The notes: generated by a model from the sequence alone, not told the origin. A stretch of DNA of 64,000 nt from Cryptomeria japonica (GCF_030272615.1 NC_081414.1:335153427-335217426), one strand, 5' to 3'; counted from the stretch's first letter, positions 47,990-59,393 are shown. Numbers and translations are program-made.

Positions 47990-48280
47990 TTCCTTGTTCA
48001 TCACAAAATGTTGCTTTCTATCCTAGTGACACTCACTATTCATCACAAAGTGTTGCTTCTATCTTAGTGGTACTCCCTGTTCATCACAAAGTACTATATG
48101 TTCTTGCACTCCCTGTTCATCACAAAGTACTACATGTTCTTGCACTCCCTGTTCATCACAAAGTGTTGCTCATATTTGCACTCCCTGTTCATCACAAAGT
48201 GTTGCTCTCATTAATACTTCCTGTTTATCACAAAGTACTATGTCTTGGTACTCACTGTTCATCACAAAGTGCCTTGATCT
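47990..48280 (-). repeat. Minisatellite in the PMD intron, copy 3
   Basis: Eight units with the core TTCATCACAAAGT or a one-base variant, spaced about 35-48 bp. Confidence 0.85.
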
Positions 48281-48484
48281 ATCTTATCCTAGGGCCTCTG
48301 CTTGAGTGTATCCTCTTGAATAGTTTCCTAATTAGCAACGTATGTTCGATCACAGAATTGTCAATCCTAGCCCTATTTGCTATCATAGTCTTCCCAAGAG
48401 GACCTGCTTGAGTGTATCCTCTCAGTAGCTTATCCAATCGACAACATATGTTCATCACAGAACTGCCGATTTGCCCTAGAAGAC

Positions 48485-48750
48485 ATAAATGCAAATTTTT
48501 GACATAAATGCGCTTACATACTGCACAAATGCACCTACTCTGCACAAACGCACCTGAAATACATAGACGTGCCTTTATTCTGCACAGACACGCCTGCTCT
48601 GCATAGACGTGCCCACATTTCACAAACGAGCCTGCACAATGCAAACGCCCTCGCACAAATGCTTTTCCCAACATAGACGCGCCTGACACAAACACAGATG
48701 CGCCTAGCCAACCTAGATGTGCCTGGCACCAACACAGACGCACCTACACA
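48485..48750 (-). repeat. GCGTCTGTG-word array in the PMD intron, copy 3
   Basis: Degenerate CACAGACGCACCTG and CATAGACGTGCC units on the + strand, corresponding to the array at 8815-9115 in copy 1. Many CG positions read CA or TG here, as expected from deamination. Confidence 0.75.
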
Positions 48751-49014
48751 TTTTTGACATTTTTTGACATTATCCTAAAGTGCATTTATTGCACTACCTA
48801 GCATGCATTAATGACAACAATTAATGTGACAAAGTACAAGGAGGTTTTATGGTACTCACTGGCTCTCCTGCATCTGCTGGCCTCTGAAATCGGCGAATGT
48901 GATCAAATCTATGCACCAATGCCATCGCTGCTCACTGCTGCTCCTCTATTCTCTCTCTGCACTTTGATCTCTTGGATGTGTGGATGGCAATGAGGATGTA
49001 TTCCCCTCGTGGTC

Positions 49015-49024
49015 TATCTTATAG
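49015..49024 (-). promoter_or_regulatory. Candidate TATA box of the antisense PMD gene, copy 3
   Basis: CTATAAGATAGACC on the minus strand, 90 bases upstream of the ATG at 48925. Confidence 0.45.
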
Positions 49025-49255
49025 ACTGCCCTAGCCCTAGCCTTCGTTTCCCGAGTCAGTCTTCTTTATCCTGTGACTTTGTCACTCTATCCGGTTAGTC
49101 CATTCTACACTTTCTTTCTTATCAAGAGATTGTCTGTGATCTTTTCAGACATTTTCATTCAATCTCTTGAGGGGGCATATCATTCCCATCTTGGGGCAAC
49201 TTTGTATCAGTTCATATTATCTCCTTTGAAACAACGCGACAAGCTGCATTGTCTC

Positions 49256-49269
49256 AAAGAGGGGCAAAA
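49256..49269 (+). other. Polypurine tract, Tat copy 3
   Basis: AAAGAGGGGCAAAA directly before the 3' LTR. Confidence 0.85.
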
Positions 49270-50048
49270 TGTAGACACCTAAAATTGTCATATCTAATTA
49301 AATAAATATCTTTATTTATTTAATTATTTTAGCCTAATTCTTCTATTAATTAAATAAATATTTATTTATTTAATTAATTCATTTATCCTCTTCTAGCCTT
49401 ATTTCTCATTTAAATAAATTTATTTATTTATTTAAATTATCCTTTTCCTAAATTAAATAAATATTTTATTTATTTAATTGATCCCACTTCTTCTATTAAT
49501 TAAATAAATATTTATTTATTTAATTAATTCATTAACCTTTTCTACCCATGACACATGTCATTCATCTCTTAATTCATACACTACCTACCCTCTCATTATT
49601 TTATTATTTCCTCTACCTACCCTTTAATCATAGCCGACCTCTTTTACACCTCTCAATCTTATCCCTCCATTTCATATAGTGTCTTCTATATAAGGAGATG
49701 CTTCCTTCATTATCAACCCAAACTCAATTACGCATTTGACTACATTACGCCTTTCTACTTGCATATGCGATCCTACTTGCAACCACACTTTCGTTCTTTG
49801 TTGAGCTCTTGTGCACATATAAAATCTGAGAGCAAATATATCAAGCAAGATCAATGGAGATAGGAAGAATGGAGATTCAAAACCCTATTGGACATGTGAT
49901 GGTATAATCTTTGTGATTTCATTTGATTTGCATTGTCTTAGGTAATCTTCATATGTTATGGTGGATCTTTGTTGTTGTTAGGCTAGGGTTTTATGGTTGA
50001 ATTCATTTAGTCTTTCAATGTTGTTGTTATCCATTTTCACCATATACA
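49270..50048 (+). repeat. 3' LTR of Tat copy 3
   Basis: 779 bp, TGTAGACACC to CATATACA, followed by CTTGC, the exact target duplication. It differs from the 5' LTR by a 4-bp insertion in a palindrome and about 20 substitutions. Confidence 0.94.
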
Positions 50049-50917
50049 CTTGCAAAACAAGATATTACCCCTGAAGAAGTAGATTCTACCCAAGACTGGC
50101 ATTTTTCTCTTCCTTTCTTAGAAAAATGTCTTTTGTCCAACTCTCCTCACCCAAAATGATTTCACTTTAAAAAGGTGGAATAGTAATTCTAGAGGGCAAG
50201 TTGGTTGTCTGAACTATGAATGGAAATCTCAGAACAAGCCTTGGGTCCTGATGACTGAGTTACAATAGATAATGACAATAATGGAGAGGAGGTCCCTCTC
50301 TCTCAAAAAGGAAAGGAGAAGACGCAAGAGGTCTACTAGGATGAAAGCGATATCAATGATTCTCATTTTTGGGATGAACTCGAGTTGTTATACAATTAAT
50401 TAGAGGCAAAGCCCAAGCTCACAAATATTGAAGCATCCCCTCTCAAAGGAAACCAATTGGGCTCAGAAGAAGTGATGGCTAGTAGTGACTCAACAACTTA
50501 GGTGAAATGGTCTCCCATACCCCCACGCATATGCCCTATAAAAAATTTAATACAACAAATGAGTAAAATTGTTCGGACTTTGCCCTTTTCCTAGCATGAT
50601 TATGACTTATTGGAGTTAAGGTCCCTTACCTATTTTTTGTTGGATATTAACATTTTTTAGCCATTCTTTTCCCTTTTTGTGATAAAAGGAAAAAGGCCAG
50701 ACATATAGAGGATTTGTCACCCTTTTATTTTCAATTCACCCCCACAAGTAGGAAAGCCACATAAGATTAGGGAGAAAGGGGAGTTATTTTTGAAACCCAA
50801 TAAGTGGATTTATTCAACTTAAAATTTTAAAATCGTAGAAGTGTGTTAGTTTTTCTTTTCCACGAAACATGCTACTGCATGATAACCTATTTTCCTAGAT
50901 AAGCTATCTATAGTCTT
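50049..50917 (+). pseudogene. Decayed reading frame of unknown family, right part, and flank
   Basis: It continues the frame cut at 27685 (AKQDITPEEVDSTQDWHF, then LPFLEKCLLSNSPHPK before a stop). Later segments such as KTQEVY, DSHFWDELELLYN and EAKPKLTNIEASPLKGNQLG are readable in a related frame but broken by stops. From about 50650 no coding is visible. The region ends at the family B insertion. Confidence 0.35.
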
Positions 50918-52583
50918 TGTGTGGGGGAAAAAGTGACACTAAGCAAACATGCTCAAATCTCACTTTCAATCACACACTTGTGGAATACGAAAGAGCCTAG
51001 AGGTATCACACAATTGGCTACTTCTTTTTGTGGAAGAGAGAGAGCCACGGGCTACCTATTAGGATTTCTATTCCTTTGTTGCAAATGATAGATAGAATGA
51101 TACAAGTTCAATCCCTAACCCTAAAGTGCAAGTATGAACTAATAGCAAGATTTGCAGAATTGAGATTAAACAATGGAAAGCTATAAACACAAGGACAAGG
51201 CAAGAATGAAAATGCATACCCGGAGTTAAAATCTGAGTGAAAATGTTCGGGACGGGGGCATGGGCGCCACTATCCTGATACTGCCCCGGAAACTGCTCCT
51301 GAAACTGCTGTTTTACAACCTGGAAAGCTGTCGGAAATGTTGAAAACTTGTTGTCTATCAGAGGGACCAGGGCGCCCAGTGCCCCTGTCCTAGCCAGGAC
51401 CAGGGCACCCCACGCCCCTGTCCTGGTCTTTCACTCTGAAATTTGGTGTGAAGTCCTGTCTCGGTCCACTTCTCCCGGATCTGCAACTTGTGGCATCGTT
51501 CGAATCCTGAAACCTGCACTTATATCTGAAAAGGTATGGTGGACGGCTATATAGGGTTTCTCCTTAGTCAAACCCCCGCTTTGGTGATTTCCACCTCAAC
51601 GAATAGCCAAGTTGTATTGTAAAAGTAGTGTGTGTGCAGACCTTGTGTGTGTGCAAGATCCTAAAATGCAAGTAAGCAAACTAGAGCAACCTAGAAAGTA
51701 AAACCTAATTGCTTGTAAATGATAATGTAAATGCTCCAAATCAAGATGCAAAGTGATCTAAAGCATGAATACAAATGATATAATGAGGCTTATGCAAAGA
51801 CATGAAAACAACATGAAATCATACCCAACCCCAAGGGGGGGGTACAAGCCAATCTTCAGTCGGTGATCCCTTATTGCTCTTCCATGCCTTCAAAGCCCTA
51901 AATGGATGAATGAAATTGATGAATTCTTAATGGATGGATGTTGGATGTTATTGAAGTCTTCAAAGATCTGCTCTTTCGCTGCATAGAAGGTCCCTCCCAC
52001 CAAAATTTGGATCCTTTCAAATGAAGAAAGAGAGTTCTTATATATGAAACCCTAGGTCTTAATTTCAACTTTTGGCCGACCTAGAGATTGAATCTCCCAC
52101 CAATTTCTTGGGGTTAAGCTTTATTTTATGATTGGATTGTGCTCCTAAAATTTCGGGAAAAATGTCCGGGACCATGTGCACTCCGGGCGCCATGGTCCTC
52201 TCCGGGCGCCATGGTACCGACAACTTTTCACCAAATTTTCAGGGCCGTCAGATATGATGATTTTAGAGAGAATCCCAAAGTTACAAGTGATTTTGAGATG
52301 TTTTGACCCCCGAAATCAAGCCCCCAAGTTCAAAATAGGACCTAATTAGGGTTTTTGATTAAATGATGTATTGGAGGAATAAAATGAAAAGGGCACACTT
52401 TAATGAGAGGGCCCAACTTTATGATGTGGAAGATGATGAAATAGAACCTTAGACCTAATTAATTTAATTAATTAAGTGCTAAAGGGGAAATGCAATGCAA
52501 AATACAAAATGCGCCAAGGCGGGTGCTAAACTAGGTGTGAAATTGTACCACCCTAGCAAGTGCGTACAATTTACGACGCTACA
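50918..52583 (-). repeat. 3' LTR of the family B element
   Basis: On the + strand it runs from TGTGTGGGGG to CGACGCTACA. It has GC-rich inverted repeats (GGCGCC cores near 51370-51430 and 52190-52215). By eye it differs from the other LTR by a few per cent. Confidence 0.9.
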
Positions 52584-54407
52584 TTTAGCCCCCACTTTAG
52601 CGGTCATATGAGTACTACGTGCATATGCAAGCTAAAGTATAGGAAAGTAAACATTATTTGAAAAAGGATATATCCATAAGTTGTCGGATGAAGCCCCCAA
52701 CAGTATCTGCAATACTCAGTTAAGAACCACAACCTACAAAACCACATGTTAGATCACAAAATCACCTAATGCTTACTAAGGAAGGTGATGAAAATTCGAG
52801 GATAGCTATATGCCCCCCCCTGTTTCGGCTTGCTAATTTTAGTGAGTTGAAACAGGGTATCATGTTTACCACTTCGAATTGTTAAAGAATATTGATGACA
52901 AATGCTCACAAGAAGATTTGATATGAGATCAAAAACTAATGGAGAATCATTTGGTAAGAAAGAGGACTAAATCTCAATTCCAACACAACAAAGAGTGTGA
53001 GGATTTGAGAGTTCTCTAACACAAGATGAAGGATATAAATGGAAACAAAATGCAAAGAGAAGAAAAGAAAGGAAAAAAGCATGAATACACACATTGGTGA
53101 TCCATGAGAAGAATAGTGAGAGAGAAAACATGGACTTCTCGCCCCTAGATCTTGTCTAGGTGATCCATGGGAAAAAGGACATGGAAAACTAGCCCCTAGA
53201 GTCTGTCTAGGTGATCCATGTAAGGGAGGAGAGTGAGAAAGTCTAGCCTTATGCCGCTAGTTCCACTCAACCTCGTGCATGTGTGTGTAAGGGAGGTTAG
53301 AAGCACCTCATAGGAGTCTATGCCCGAGTATGCTACAACCTGTATATGTATAGTACAAAAGCGTGACATCTCGCTCTAAGAGTCTGTGCTCTAGTTCTGA
53401 GAATATTCCATTGCTCAAAAAGTGTAATGTTTATGTCATAAGCAAAGTAGAACAAGGATACCTACCTTCATCACAAAAGAAGATACCCCAAAAATGCAAC
53501 AATGTCATAGATCCAAGCAAGAGAGTTTTTCACTCTTTAAGCAAGGATAAGATAGTTGAAAAGGGATAGCTTGTAGTATGTGTAAAGGAGATCCTTAGAG
53601 GAGAAGAGATCTTTGTACAAAAGACACCTATCCCTGAGAGGAATTGTCTTAGACAAATATAACATCTTCTAGAATAAGACAAAGAAGAGAATAAGAATGC
53701 AATGCTTCCTTCTTTTGCGAGGTGAAAATGATTCTTAATGAAGGATGACGCTCTTTTTAACCCAATTGGGAGAGTGAATTCATTATGGATGCATTTTACC
53801 AAGTGCAAAAGAGGTTGTAGTCAAGGACTTACACCTCTTGTAAGAGAGAATCCTTGAACAAACAACAACAAATGCATACAAGGAATAACATCAAGTAATA
53901 AAGTTCACACCATCCATGAAATAGGAAAAAGTGGATCCTTAGATAAAAATAAGGAAAGATCATTGCCTCCCAAGGATAAGGACGATGAGAAGGACTTACA
54001 CAATCTTCTAGGGAGAGATTTAGACATAAGCAAAATGTACCACATACTCACATGAGTTCATGCAAGCAAGACATTAGTGTATGTAAAATGCTCCTCACAA
54101 GAAGTGGGTAGGATAAGAAAGAGAATACACATCTTCTCCCATATCTAGGAAAAGAGGATTCTAAAGAAAAGATGGCCAATATTTCCACACTATTACCCCA
54201 AAGGGAAATTTTAATAATAAAAAGAAGAGATGTATGAAATCACTCTTGTCCCCATAGGAAGAAAAGATAGCAGAAAAATTAGGCTATTATGTTGCTTCAA
54301 AAAAAATATGATTGCACTTGAAATTGTACCATCATGAATGACAATGAGCCCCCAGTAAATGAGCTACCAATGTCACATAATGATGAGCAACATAATAGCC
54401 ATTTATG
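52584..54407 (-). other. Non-coding 3' interior of the family B element
   Basis: TTTAGCCCCCACTTTA at 52584-52599 is the polypurine tract of the minus strand. A diverged duplication of about 65 bp (CTAGCCCCTAGA...CTAGGTGATCCATG type) lies at about 53130-53220. No open gene is supported. This is where pol would be in an autonomous relative. Confidence 0.6.
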
Positions 54408-57400
54408 TTATTTAAAGACATGATAGATTGAATGAGGTATTTGAATATGACATGCTAAACACTCAACCATAAGTGAGATCAAAAACATGTATAAAATGAT
54501 AAAAATTGAAGAAGAAAAGTCACAAGAAATCTTAGAAGAGGGATGAGTGTAATTTATTAGAGCCTTATCCCTAGAGGAAAGGACTTTATGATGAATAGGA
54601 GATAAAGATTCATAAGTGGATTTAGAAATTTGAGGGGATTCATAAAGAGATTTGTTCATCGCCAAGATTTCCTTATGAGGGGAATGAGAGTTGATAGAAG
54701 TAGAAGATGATTTAGTTGAAGTGAGATCATCATCACTACTAAATATAGCATTCACATTGAGAGATGGTCTTTTAGATGCTTTGGTGGGCTTAGAAAGATT
54801 ATATCCAAGTCCAAATGAATATTCATGCATGTTATGTTCTAAAAGAACTTTAATTCCTTGTTCATTTGTGCCACAACCATTTCCACTATAGCCACTCTTA
54901 GCCAAAATGTGAAAACCACGACCGTAAAGGGATGCTAAATCAGAGAGAGATGGTGATGCCCCATAGGTCTCAGTGCTATTTGTATTAGAGGAAGATGTTA
55001 AAGAGTTATTTGAATCGGAGGTAGCCACAAAGTTGTTACTGAATTGCTTAGACAAAGTGGGCTTCTCTTTAGTTTCTTCCTTAGATTTTCCCTTCTCAAT
55101 CTTAGGCACTCTATATTCTCCTACAAAAGTAGGGTTAAAGTCTAAAGATCCCCAATCGTCTTCTGCGAGAACCTTCTCAGGATCAAAAGCCTTTTCATGT
55201 GTAGATTCAAGTTGAGAAGAATCTTCTTCAAGAACTTCAGACTCATCCAAAGAATTTTGATTATCAGAGGGTGATGATTCATCCATAGGTATCTTGTTTA
55301 AAGAGTCATCACTAGAAGAGGAAGGTTTAGAAGAACTCCCTTTGGAAGTAGATGTTTGCAAACAAGCTTGAAAATTAGTATCACCTATCAAGGTATATGT
55401 CTTATTGTTATAAATAAATTTAACTTGTCTATGCAATGTAGAGGGGACAGCTTGCATACTGTGAATCCAAGGTCTCCCTAATAACAAGTTGTATGTTAGA
55501 TTTCCCGACATAACATGGATAGGAGTAGGCAAAGTAACAGGTCCCACTGTGATGGGTAAGGTGATAATACCTAATGAAGACTTAGCCACATTATCAAAGC
55601 CTCGAATGGGATGAGAGTCAGGCTCAATAAGGGATGTATCCACATTCATCTTATGCAATAGATTAATGCTACAGACATTAAGGCCAGAGCCATTATCTAC
55701 CAGTTTTCGTCTTATAGCAGTGTCATTTATGATAACCACAATCATCAAGGGATCATATTGATGTTGAATTTCACTAGTAGGCAATTCATCTTGAGTAAAC
55801 ACAATTTGAGCTTTAGGATTCATCACAAAGTTAACCAAAGACACTATATTACTAGATGTATTAGGTGGAGGAACATTCAAATCTTTCAAGGCATCTTGTA
55901 ACATTCCATGATGAGCAGAAGAAGTTTGGATCAAATCCCAAAGGGATATCTTAATAGGGGTAGCTTTAAGTTGTTCTATGAGATCATATTCCTTAACAAT
56001 AACTTGTGAAATACGTGGAGCTTGCGGAAGAATTGGTTGAGGATTAGGAAGAGAAACTGGGATAACTGGAGGAGGATTAGGTTGCCTATTGTTTCTTGTG
56101 TTATAGGTATGAGCAACTGCATTATAACTCTCTCTAGTCAGTTGCTTAGCATACTCATAAGGGCTCTTAGTAGAATAACCTCCTTGCACAGTAATAATAG
56201 GTTTCTTAGGAGTACAAAAAGAATCATTAGCATAACCACCTTGAACCACTAAGATAGGCTTATTTAAAGGTTGAGAATTTTGAGAAGGACAAGCACCTTG
56301 GATAGTGAAGAGAGGTTTGTTAGGTGTTTCATTCACATGTATCAAATTGATTGAGGATGGTTTAGAGGAATGAACAAAAGTGTTGGAAGAATTATTGATA
56401 GTCTTCTCTTGCACTAAAATCTTATCACGGATTAAATCAATTTTAGGAGAGAGACAAGGGGTAGGCATTGATGTTCTAGTAAGAAGAGTAATACTAGGAA
56501 AGGTCATATCATCCTCTATCATCAAAGGATCTACATGGGGAATAAACTCTCTAGGAGAAGGATCAACATTATTCTCTAAAGTCTCACTTTTGAGAGGGAG
56601 ATCTTTGAAAGAGATGTTAACCATCTTGCTTTGAACTAGGGTATCCTTATGAGTAGAACCAAGTTGAGGAGAGGGAGATGCTTTATTTTTAGAGGGAGAA
56701 TAATTGAGATTCAAGGAAGGTGAAAAACTATCAAGGGAGTTTTCAATCTTGATTTCATCCCCTTTGGCTAGGGTTCTCTCATGGGATAGAGAATAATCTA
56801 CACCTTCTTCTAATGGTTCATCCCAAATAGTGAGGTTGTTGAAAGGAATGTTTGAAGTTTTGTCAATTTCGGGAGAGGAGATAACATTGTTTATTAATTC
56901 CTCATCCTTAGTAGGGAGAGCATCAATAGATGTGTTAAACTCATCCTCTTTCCTCAAAATATGTTCAATATGACCTTTAGGGGAGAGAGAATTAAGGAAA
57001 TTGCTTATTATTTCATCTTCTTTCTCTAAGGGATGCTTATGGGTAAGACCAACTTTAGGAGAAGGGTAAGCGTTTATCATTAATTCATCATCTCTAGTGG
57101 GAATTTTGTTGGAAAAGGAAATGCCATTACTAGGAAATGTAGGAATAATGTCATCTTCTTGCACAAAAGGATCCTCATGAAGGGAGTGTTTTTTAGGAGA
57201 CACAAAGTCATCAAGGGCATCATCCAACAAAGCATGATCATATCTATTAAAAGGTTTATCTTTTGATTCAAAAGGAGACATCTCTTCATAGAGCGGATCA
57301 TTGAAAACAACCATGTTACTAGATTTAGTGGAAGAGCTGATAGGAATGTACCCTTGAGAGGAATCATTCGACTTATCTTTCTCATCACAACGAAATGGCA

Positions 57401-57515
57401 TAGTAACAATGTTTATGAGTTTTTGGTAAAATGAAGGTTTGGCATCTTTAGGGTTCAAAAACTCATCTAAAGCTTCATCTAATTCATCTTGCCTATGCAA
57501 ATAAAAATCTGACAT
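54408..57515 (-). CDS. 1035-codon protein with retropepsin-like and G-patch-like segments, no polymerase
   Basis: The start MSDFYLHRQDELDEALDEFL lies about 210 bases after the primer site. Residues 1-400 are acidic and serine/proline-rich with repeated short motifs (PSPK, DEL/DEI). Three repeats of T/V-x-Q-G-G/A-Y/C (TIQGACPSQ, VVQGGYAND, TVQGGYSTK) lie at about 403-448, and a proline-rich linker follows. Residues about 500-700 match the Tat spacer and protease: EYDLIEQLKATPIKISLWDL, LVDNGSGLNVCS near 605 and NLTYNLLLGRPWIHSMQ near 675. The active-site triplet reads D-N-G instead of D-T/S-G, so activity is uncertain. A serine-rich stretch precedes YGRGFHILAKSGYSGNGCG near 863. There is no gag fold or zinc knuckle. 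The frame is open throughout, unlike every other element gene here. Confidence 0.85.
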   Translation of the reverse strand: MSDFYLHRQDELDEALDEFLNPKDAKPSFYQKLINIVTMPFRCDEKDKSNDSSQGYIPISSSTKSSNMVVFNDPLYEEMSPFESKDKPFNRYDHALLDDALDDFVSPKKHSLHEDPFVQEDDIIPTFPSNGISFSNKIPTRDDELMINAYPSPKVGLTHKHPLEKEDEIISNFLNSLSPKGHIEHILRKEDEFNTSIDALPTKDEELINNVISSPEIDKTSNIPFNNLTIWDEPLEEGVDYSLSHERTLAKGDEIKIENSLDSFSPSLNLNYSPSKNKASPSPQLGSTHKDTLVQSKMVNISFKDLPLKSETLENNVDPSPREFIPHVDPLMIEDDMTFPSITLLTRTSMPTPCLSPKIDLIRDKILVQEKTINNSSNTFVHSSKPSSINLIHVNETPNKPLFTIQGACPSQNSQPLNKPILVVQGGYANDSFCTPKKPIITVQGGYSTKSPYEYAKQLTRESYNAVAHTYNTRNNRQPNPPPVIPVSLPNPQPILPQAPRISQVIVKEYDLIEQLKATPIKISLWDLIQTSSAHHGMLQDALKDLNVPPPNTSSNIVSLVNFVMNPKAQIVFTQDELPTSEIQHQYDPLMIVVIINDTAIRRKLVDNGSGLNVCSINLLHKMNVDTSLIEPDSHPIRGFDNVAKSSLGIITLPITVGPVTLPTPIHVMSGNLTYNLLLGRPWIHSMQAVPSTLHRQVKFIYNNKTYTLIGDTNFQACLQTSTSKGSSSKPSSSSDDSLNKIPMDESSPSDNQNSLDESEVLEEDSSQLESTHEKAFDPEKVLAEDDWGSLDFNPTFVGEYRVPKIEKGKSKEETKEKPTLSKQFSNNFVATSDSNNSLTSSSNTNSTETYGASPSLSDLASLYGRGFHILAKSGYSGNGCGTNEQGIKVLLEHNMHEYSFGLGYNLSKPTKASKRPSLNVNAIFSSDDDLTSTKSSSTSINSHSPHKEILAMNKSLYESPQISKSTYESLSPIHHKVLSSRDKALINYTHPSSKISCDFSSSIFIILYMFLISLMVECLACHIQIPHSIYHVFK

Positions 57516-57706
57516 TTTGAAATAAAAATTGCATAAAACTTAAACACACAATGCAAAGAAACAAAGAAACACACTCTTTCTTTTTCCTCCTTTTTTTTTT
57601 TTTCTTTTTCTCTCTTTTTTTTTTTTAATGAAAAAAATGAAACTTAAATGAAGTACACTAAATCTAGATTTAGAAATGTAATGAAAGAGAAAGCAATAAT
57701 AAGTTT

Positions 57707-57726
57707 CACGTCGGGTTCACCAAAAA
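57707..57726 (-). other. Primer binding site of the family B element
   Basis: Read on the minus strand it is TTTTTGGTGAACCCGACGTG, directly after the CACA end of the 5' LTR. The family C site differs by one base in the core. I could not name the tRNA. Confidence 0.6.
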
Positions 57727-59393
57727 TGTGTGGGGGAAAAAGTGACACTAAGCAAACATGCTCAAATCTCACTTTCAATCACACACTTGTGGAATACGAA
57801 AGAGACTAGAGGTATCACACAATTGGCTACTTCTTTTTGTGGAAGAGAGAGAGCCACGGGCTACCTATTAGGATTTCTATTCCTTTATTGCAAATGATAG
57901 ATAGAATGATGCAAGTTCAATCCCTAGCCCTAAAGTGCAAGTATGAACTAATAGCAAGATTTGCATAATTGAGATTAAACAATGGAAAGCTGTAAACACA
58001 AGGACAAGGCAAGAATGCAAATGCGTACCCGGAGTCAAAATCTGAGTGAAAATGTTCGGGACGGGGGCGCGGCCACCACTGTCCTAATACTGCCCTGGAA
58101 ACTGCTCTTGAAACTGTTGTTTTACAACCTGGAAAGATGTCGGAAATGTTGAAAACTTACTGTCTGTCAGAGGGACCAGGGCGCCCAGCGCCCCTGTCCT
58201 AGTAGGACCAGGGCACCACACGCCCCTGTCCTAGTCTTTCACTCTGAAATTTGGTGTGAAGTCCTGTCTCGGTCTGCTTCTCCCAGATCTGCAACTTGCG
58301 GCGTCGTTCGAATCCCGAAACCTGCACTTATATCTGAAAAGGTATGGTGGGTGGCTATATAGGGTTTTGCCTTAGTCAAACCCCTGCTTTGGTGATTTCC
58401 ACCTCCATGAATAGCCAAGTTGTATTGTAAAAGTAGTGTGTGTGCAGACCTTGTGTGTGTGCAAGATCCTAAAATGCAAGTAAGCAAACTAGAGCAACCT
58501 AGAAAGTAAACCCTAATTGCTTGTAAATGATAATGTAAATGCTCCAAATCAAGATGCAAAGTGATCTAAAGCATGATTACAAATGATATAATGAGGCTCA
58601 TGCAAAGACATGAAAACAACATGAAATCATACCCAACCCCAAGGGGGGGGTACAAGCCAATCTTCAGTCGGTGATCCCTTATTGCTCTTCCATGCCTTCA
58701 AAGCCCTAAATGGATGAATGAAATTGATGAATTCTTAATGGATGGATGTTGAATGTTATTGAAGTCTTCAAAGATCTGCTCTTTCGCTGCATAGAAGGTC
58801 CCTCCCACCAAAATTCAGATCCTTTCAAATGAAGAAAGAGAGTTCTTATATATGAAACCCTAGGTCTTAATTTCAACTTTTGGCCGACCTAGAGATTGAA
58901 TCTCCCACCAATTTCTTGGGGTTAAGCTTTATTTTATGATTGGATTGTGCTCCTAAAATTTTGGGAAAAATGTTTGGGACCATGTGCACTCCGGGTGCCA
59001 TGGTCCTCTCCGGGCGCCATGGTCCCGACAACTTTTCACTAAATTTTCAGGGCTGTCAGATATGATGATTTTAGAGAGAATCCCAAAGTTACAAGTGATT
59101 TCAAGATTATTTGACCCCCGAAATCAAGCCCCCAAGTTCAAAATAGGACCTTATTAGGGTTTTTGATTAAATGATGTATTGGAGGAATAAAATGTAAAAG
59201 GGCACACTTTAATGAGAGGGCCCAACTTTATGATGTGGAAGATGATGAAATAGAACCTTAGACATAATTAATTTAATTAATTAAGTGCTAAAGGGGAAAT
59301 GCAATGCAAAATACAAAATGCGCCCAAGGCGGGTGCTAAACTAGGTGTGAAATTGTACCACCCTAGCAAGTGCATACAATTTACGACGCTACA
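57727..59393 (-). repeat. 5' LTR of the family B element
   Basis: 1667 bp, collinear with 50918-52583. In its own direction it begins TGTAGCGTCGTAAATTGTAT and ends with CACACA. Confidence 0.9.

Larger units (their letters stand above)
46028..48925 (-). pseudogene. Antisense two-exon PMD gene, Tat copy 3
   Basis: Exon 1 is 48925-48860 (MALVHRFDHIRRFQRPADAG), donor GTGAGT. The intron is 48859-47951. The acceptor reads CTGCAA where copies 1 and 2 have CTGCAG, so splicing here is probably lost. Exon 2 (47950-46028) is 641 codons in one frame with several stops. It shows a GEMTVTLEDVYRIL motif, KYAWGLCVLVHLYYELRQFV, a MPRGFGMYARIVRDQAHFGP block, WDMWSEIEDAGMDAEYTAYW, an Asp/Gly/Arg run, a coiled-coil region and the proline-rich tail. 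Where copy 1 has TAG, this copy often keeps CAG, and the reverse, which supports a once-open ancestral gene. Confidence 0.82.
27686..50048 (+). mobile_element. Tat-lineage LTR retrotransposon, copy 3, with a nested copia element
   Basis: The element has both LTRs (775 and 779 bp), a primer site, leader, gag, zinc knuckle, protease, G-patch-like linker, reverse transcriptase, two RNase H domains, integrase, a 3' region, an antisense PMD gene and a polypurine tract. It is flanked by perfect CTTGC duplications (27681-27685 and 50049-50053). It spans 22.4 kb because a 6.1-kb copia element sits in the reverse transcriptase gene. The two LTRs differ at roughly 20 places by eye. Several stops and frameshifts make it non-functional. 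Confidence 0.95.
50918..59393 (-). mobile_element. Family B non-autonomous LTR retrotransposon (reverse strand)
   Basis: Two long LTRs (50918-52583 and 57727-59393, about 1.67 kb each) flank a 5.1-kb interior. The flanking 5-mers are GTCTT (50913-50917) and GTTTT (59394-59398), a target duplication with one difference. In its own direction the element starts TGTAGCGTCG, has the primer-like TTTTTGGTGAACCCGACGTG after the 5' LTR, a 1035-codon gene, 1.8 kb of non-coding sequence and a polypurine tract. No reverse transcriptase, RNase H or integrase is present, so it must depend on other elements. Confidence 0.9.
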
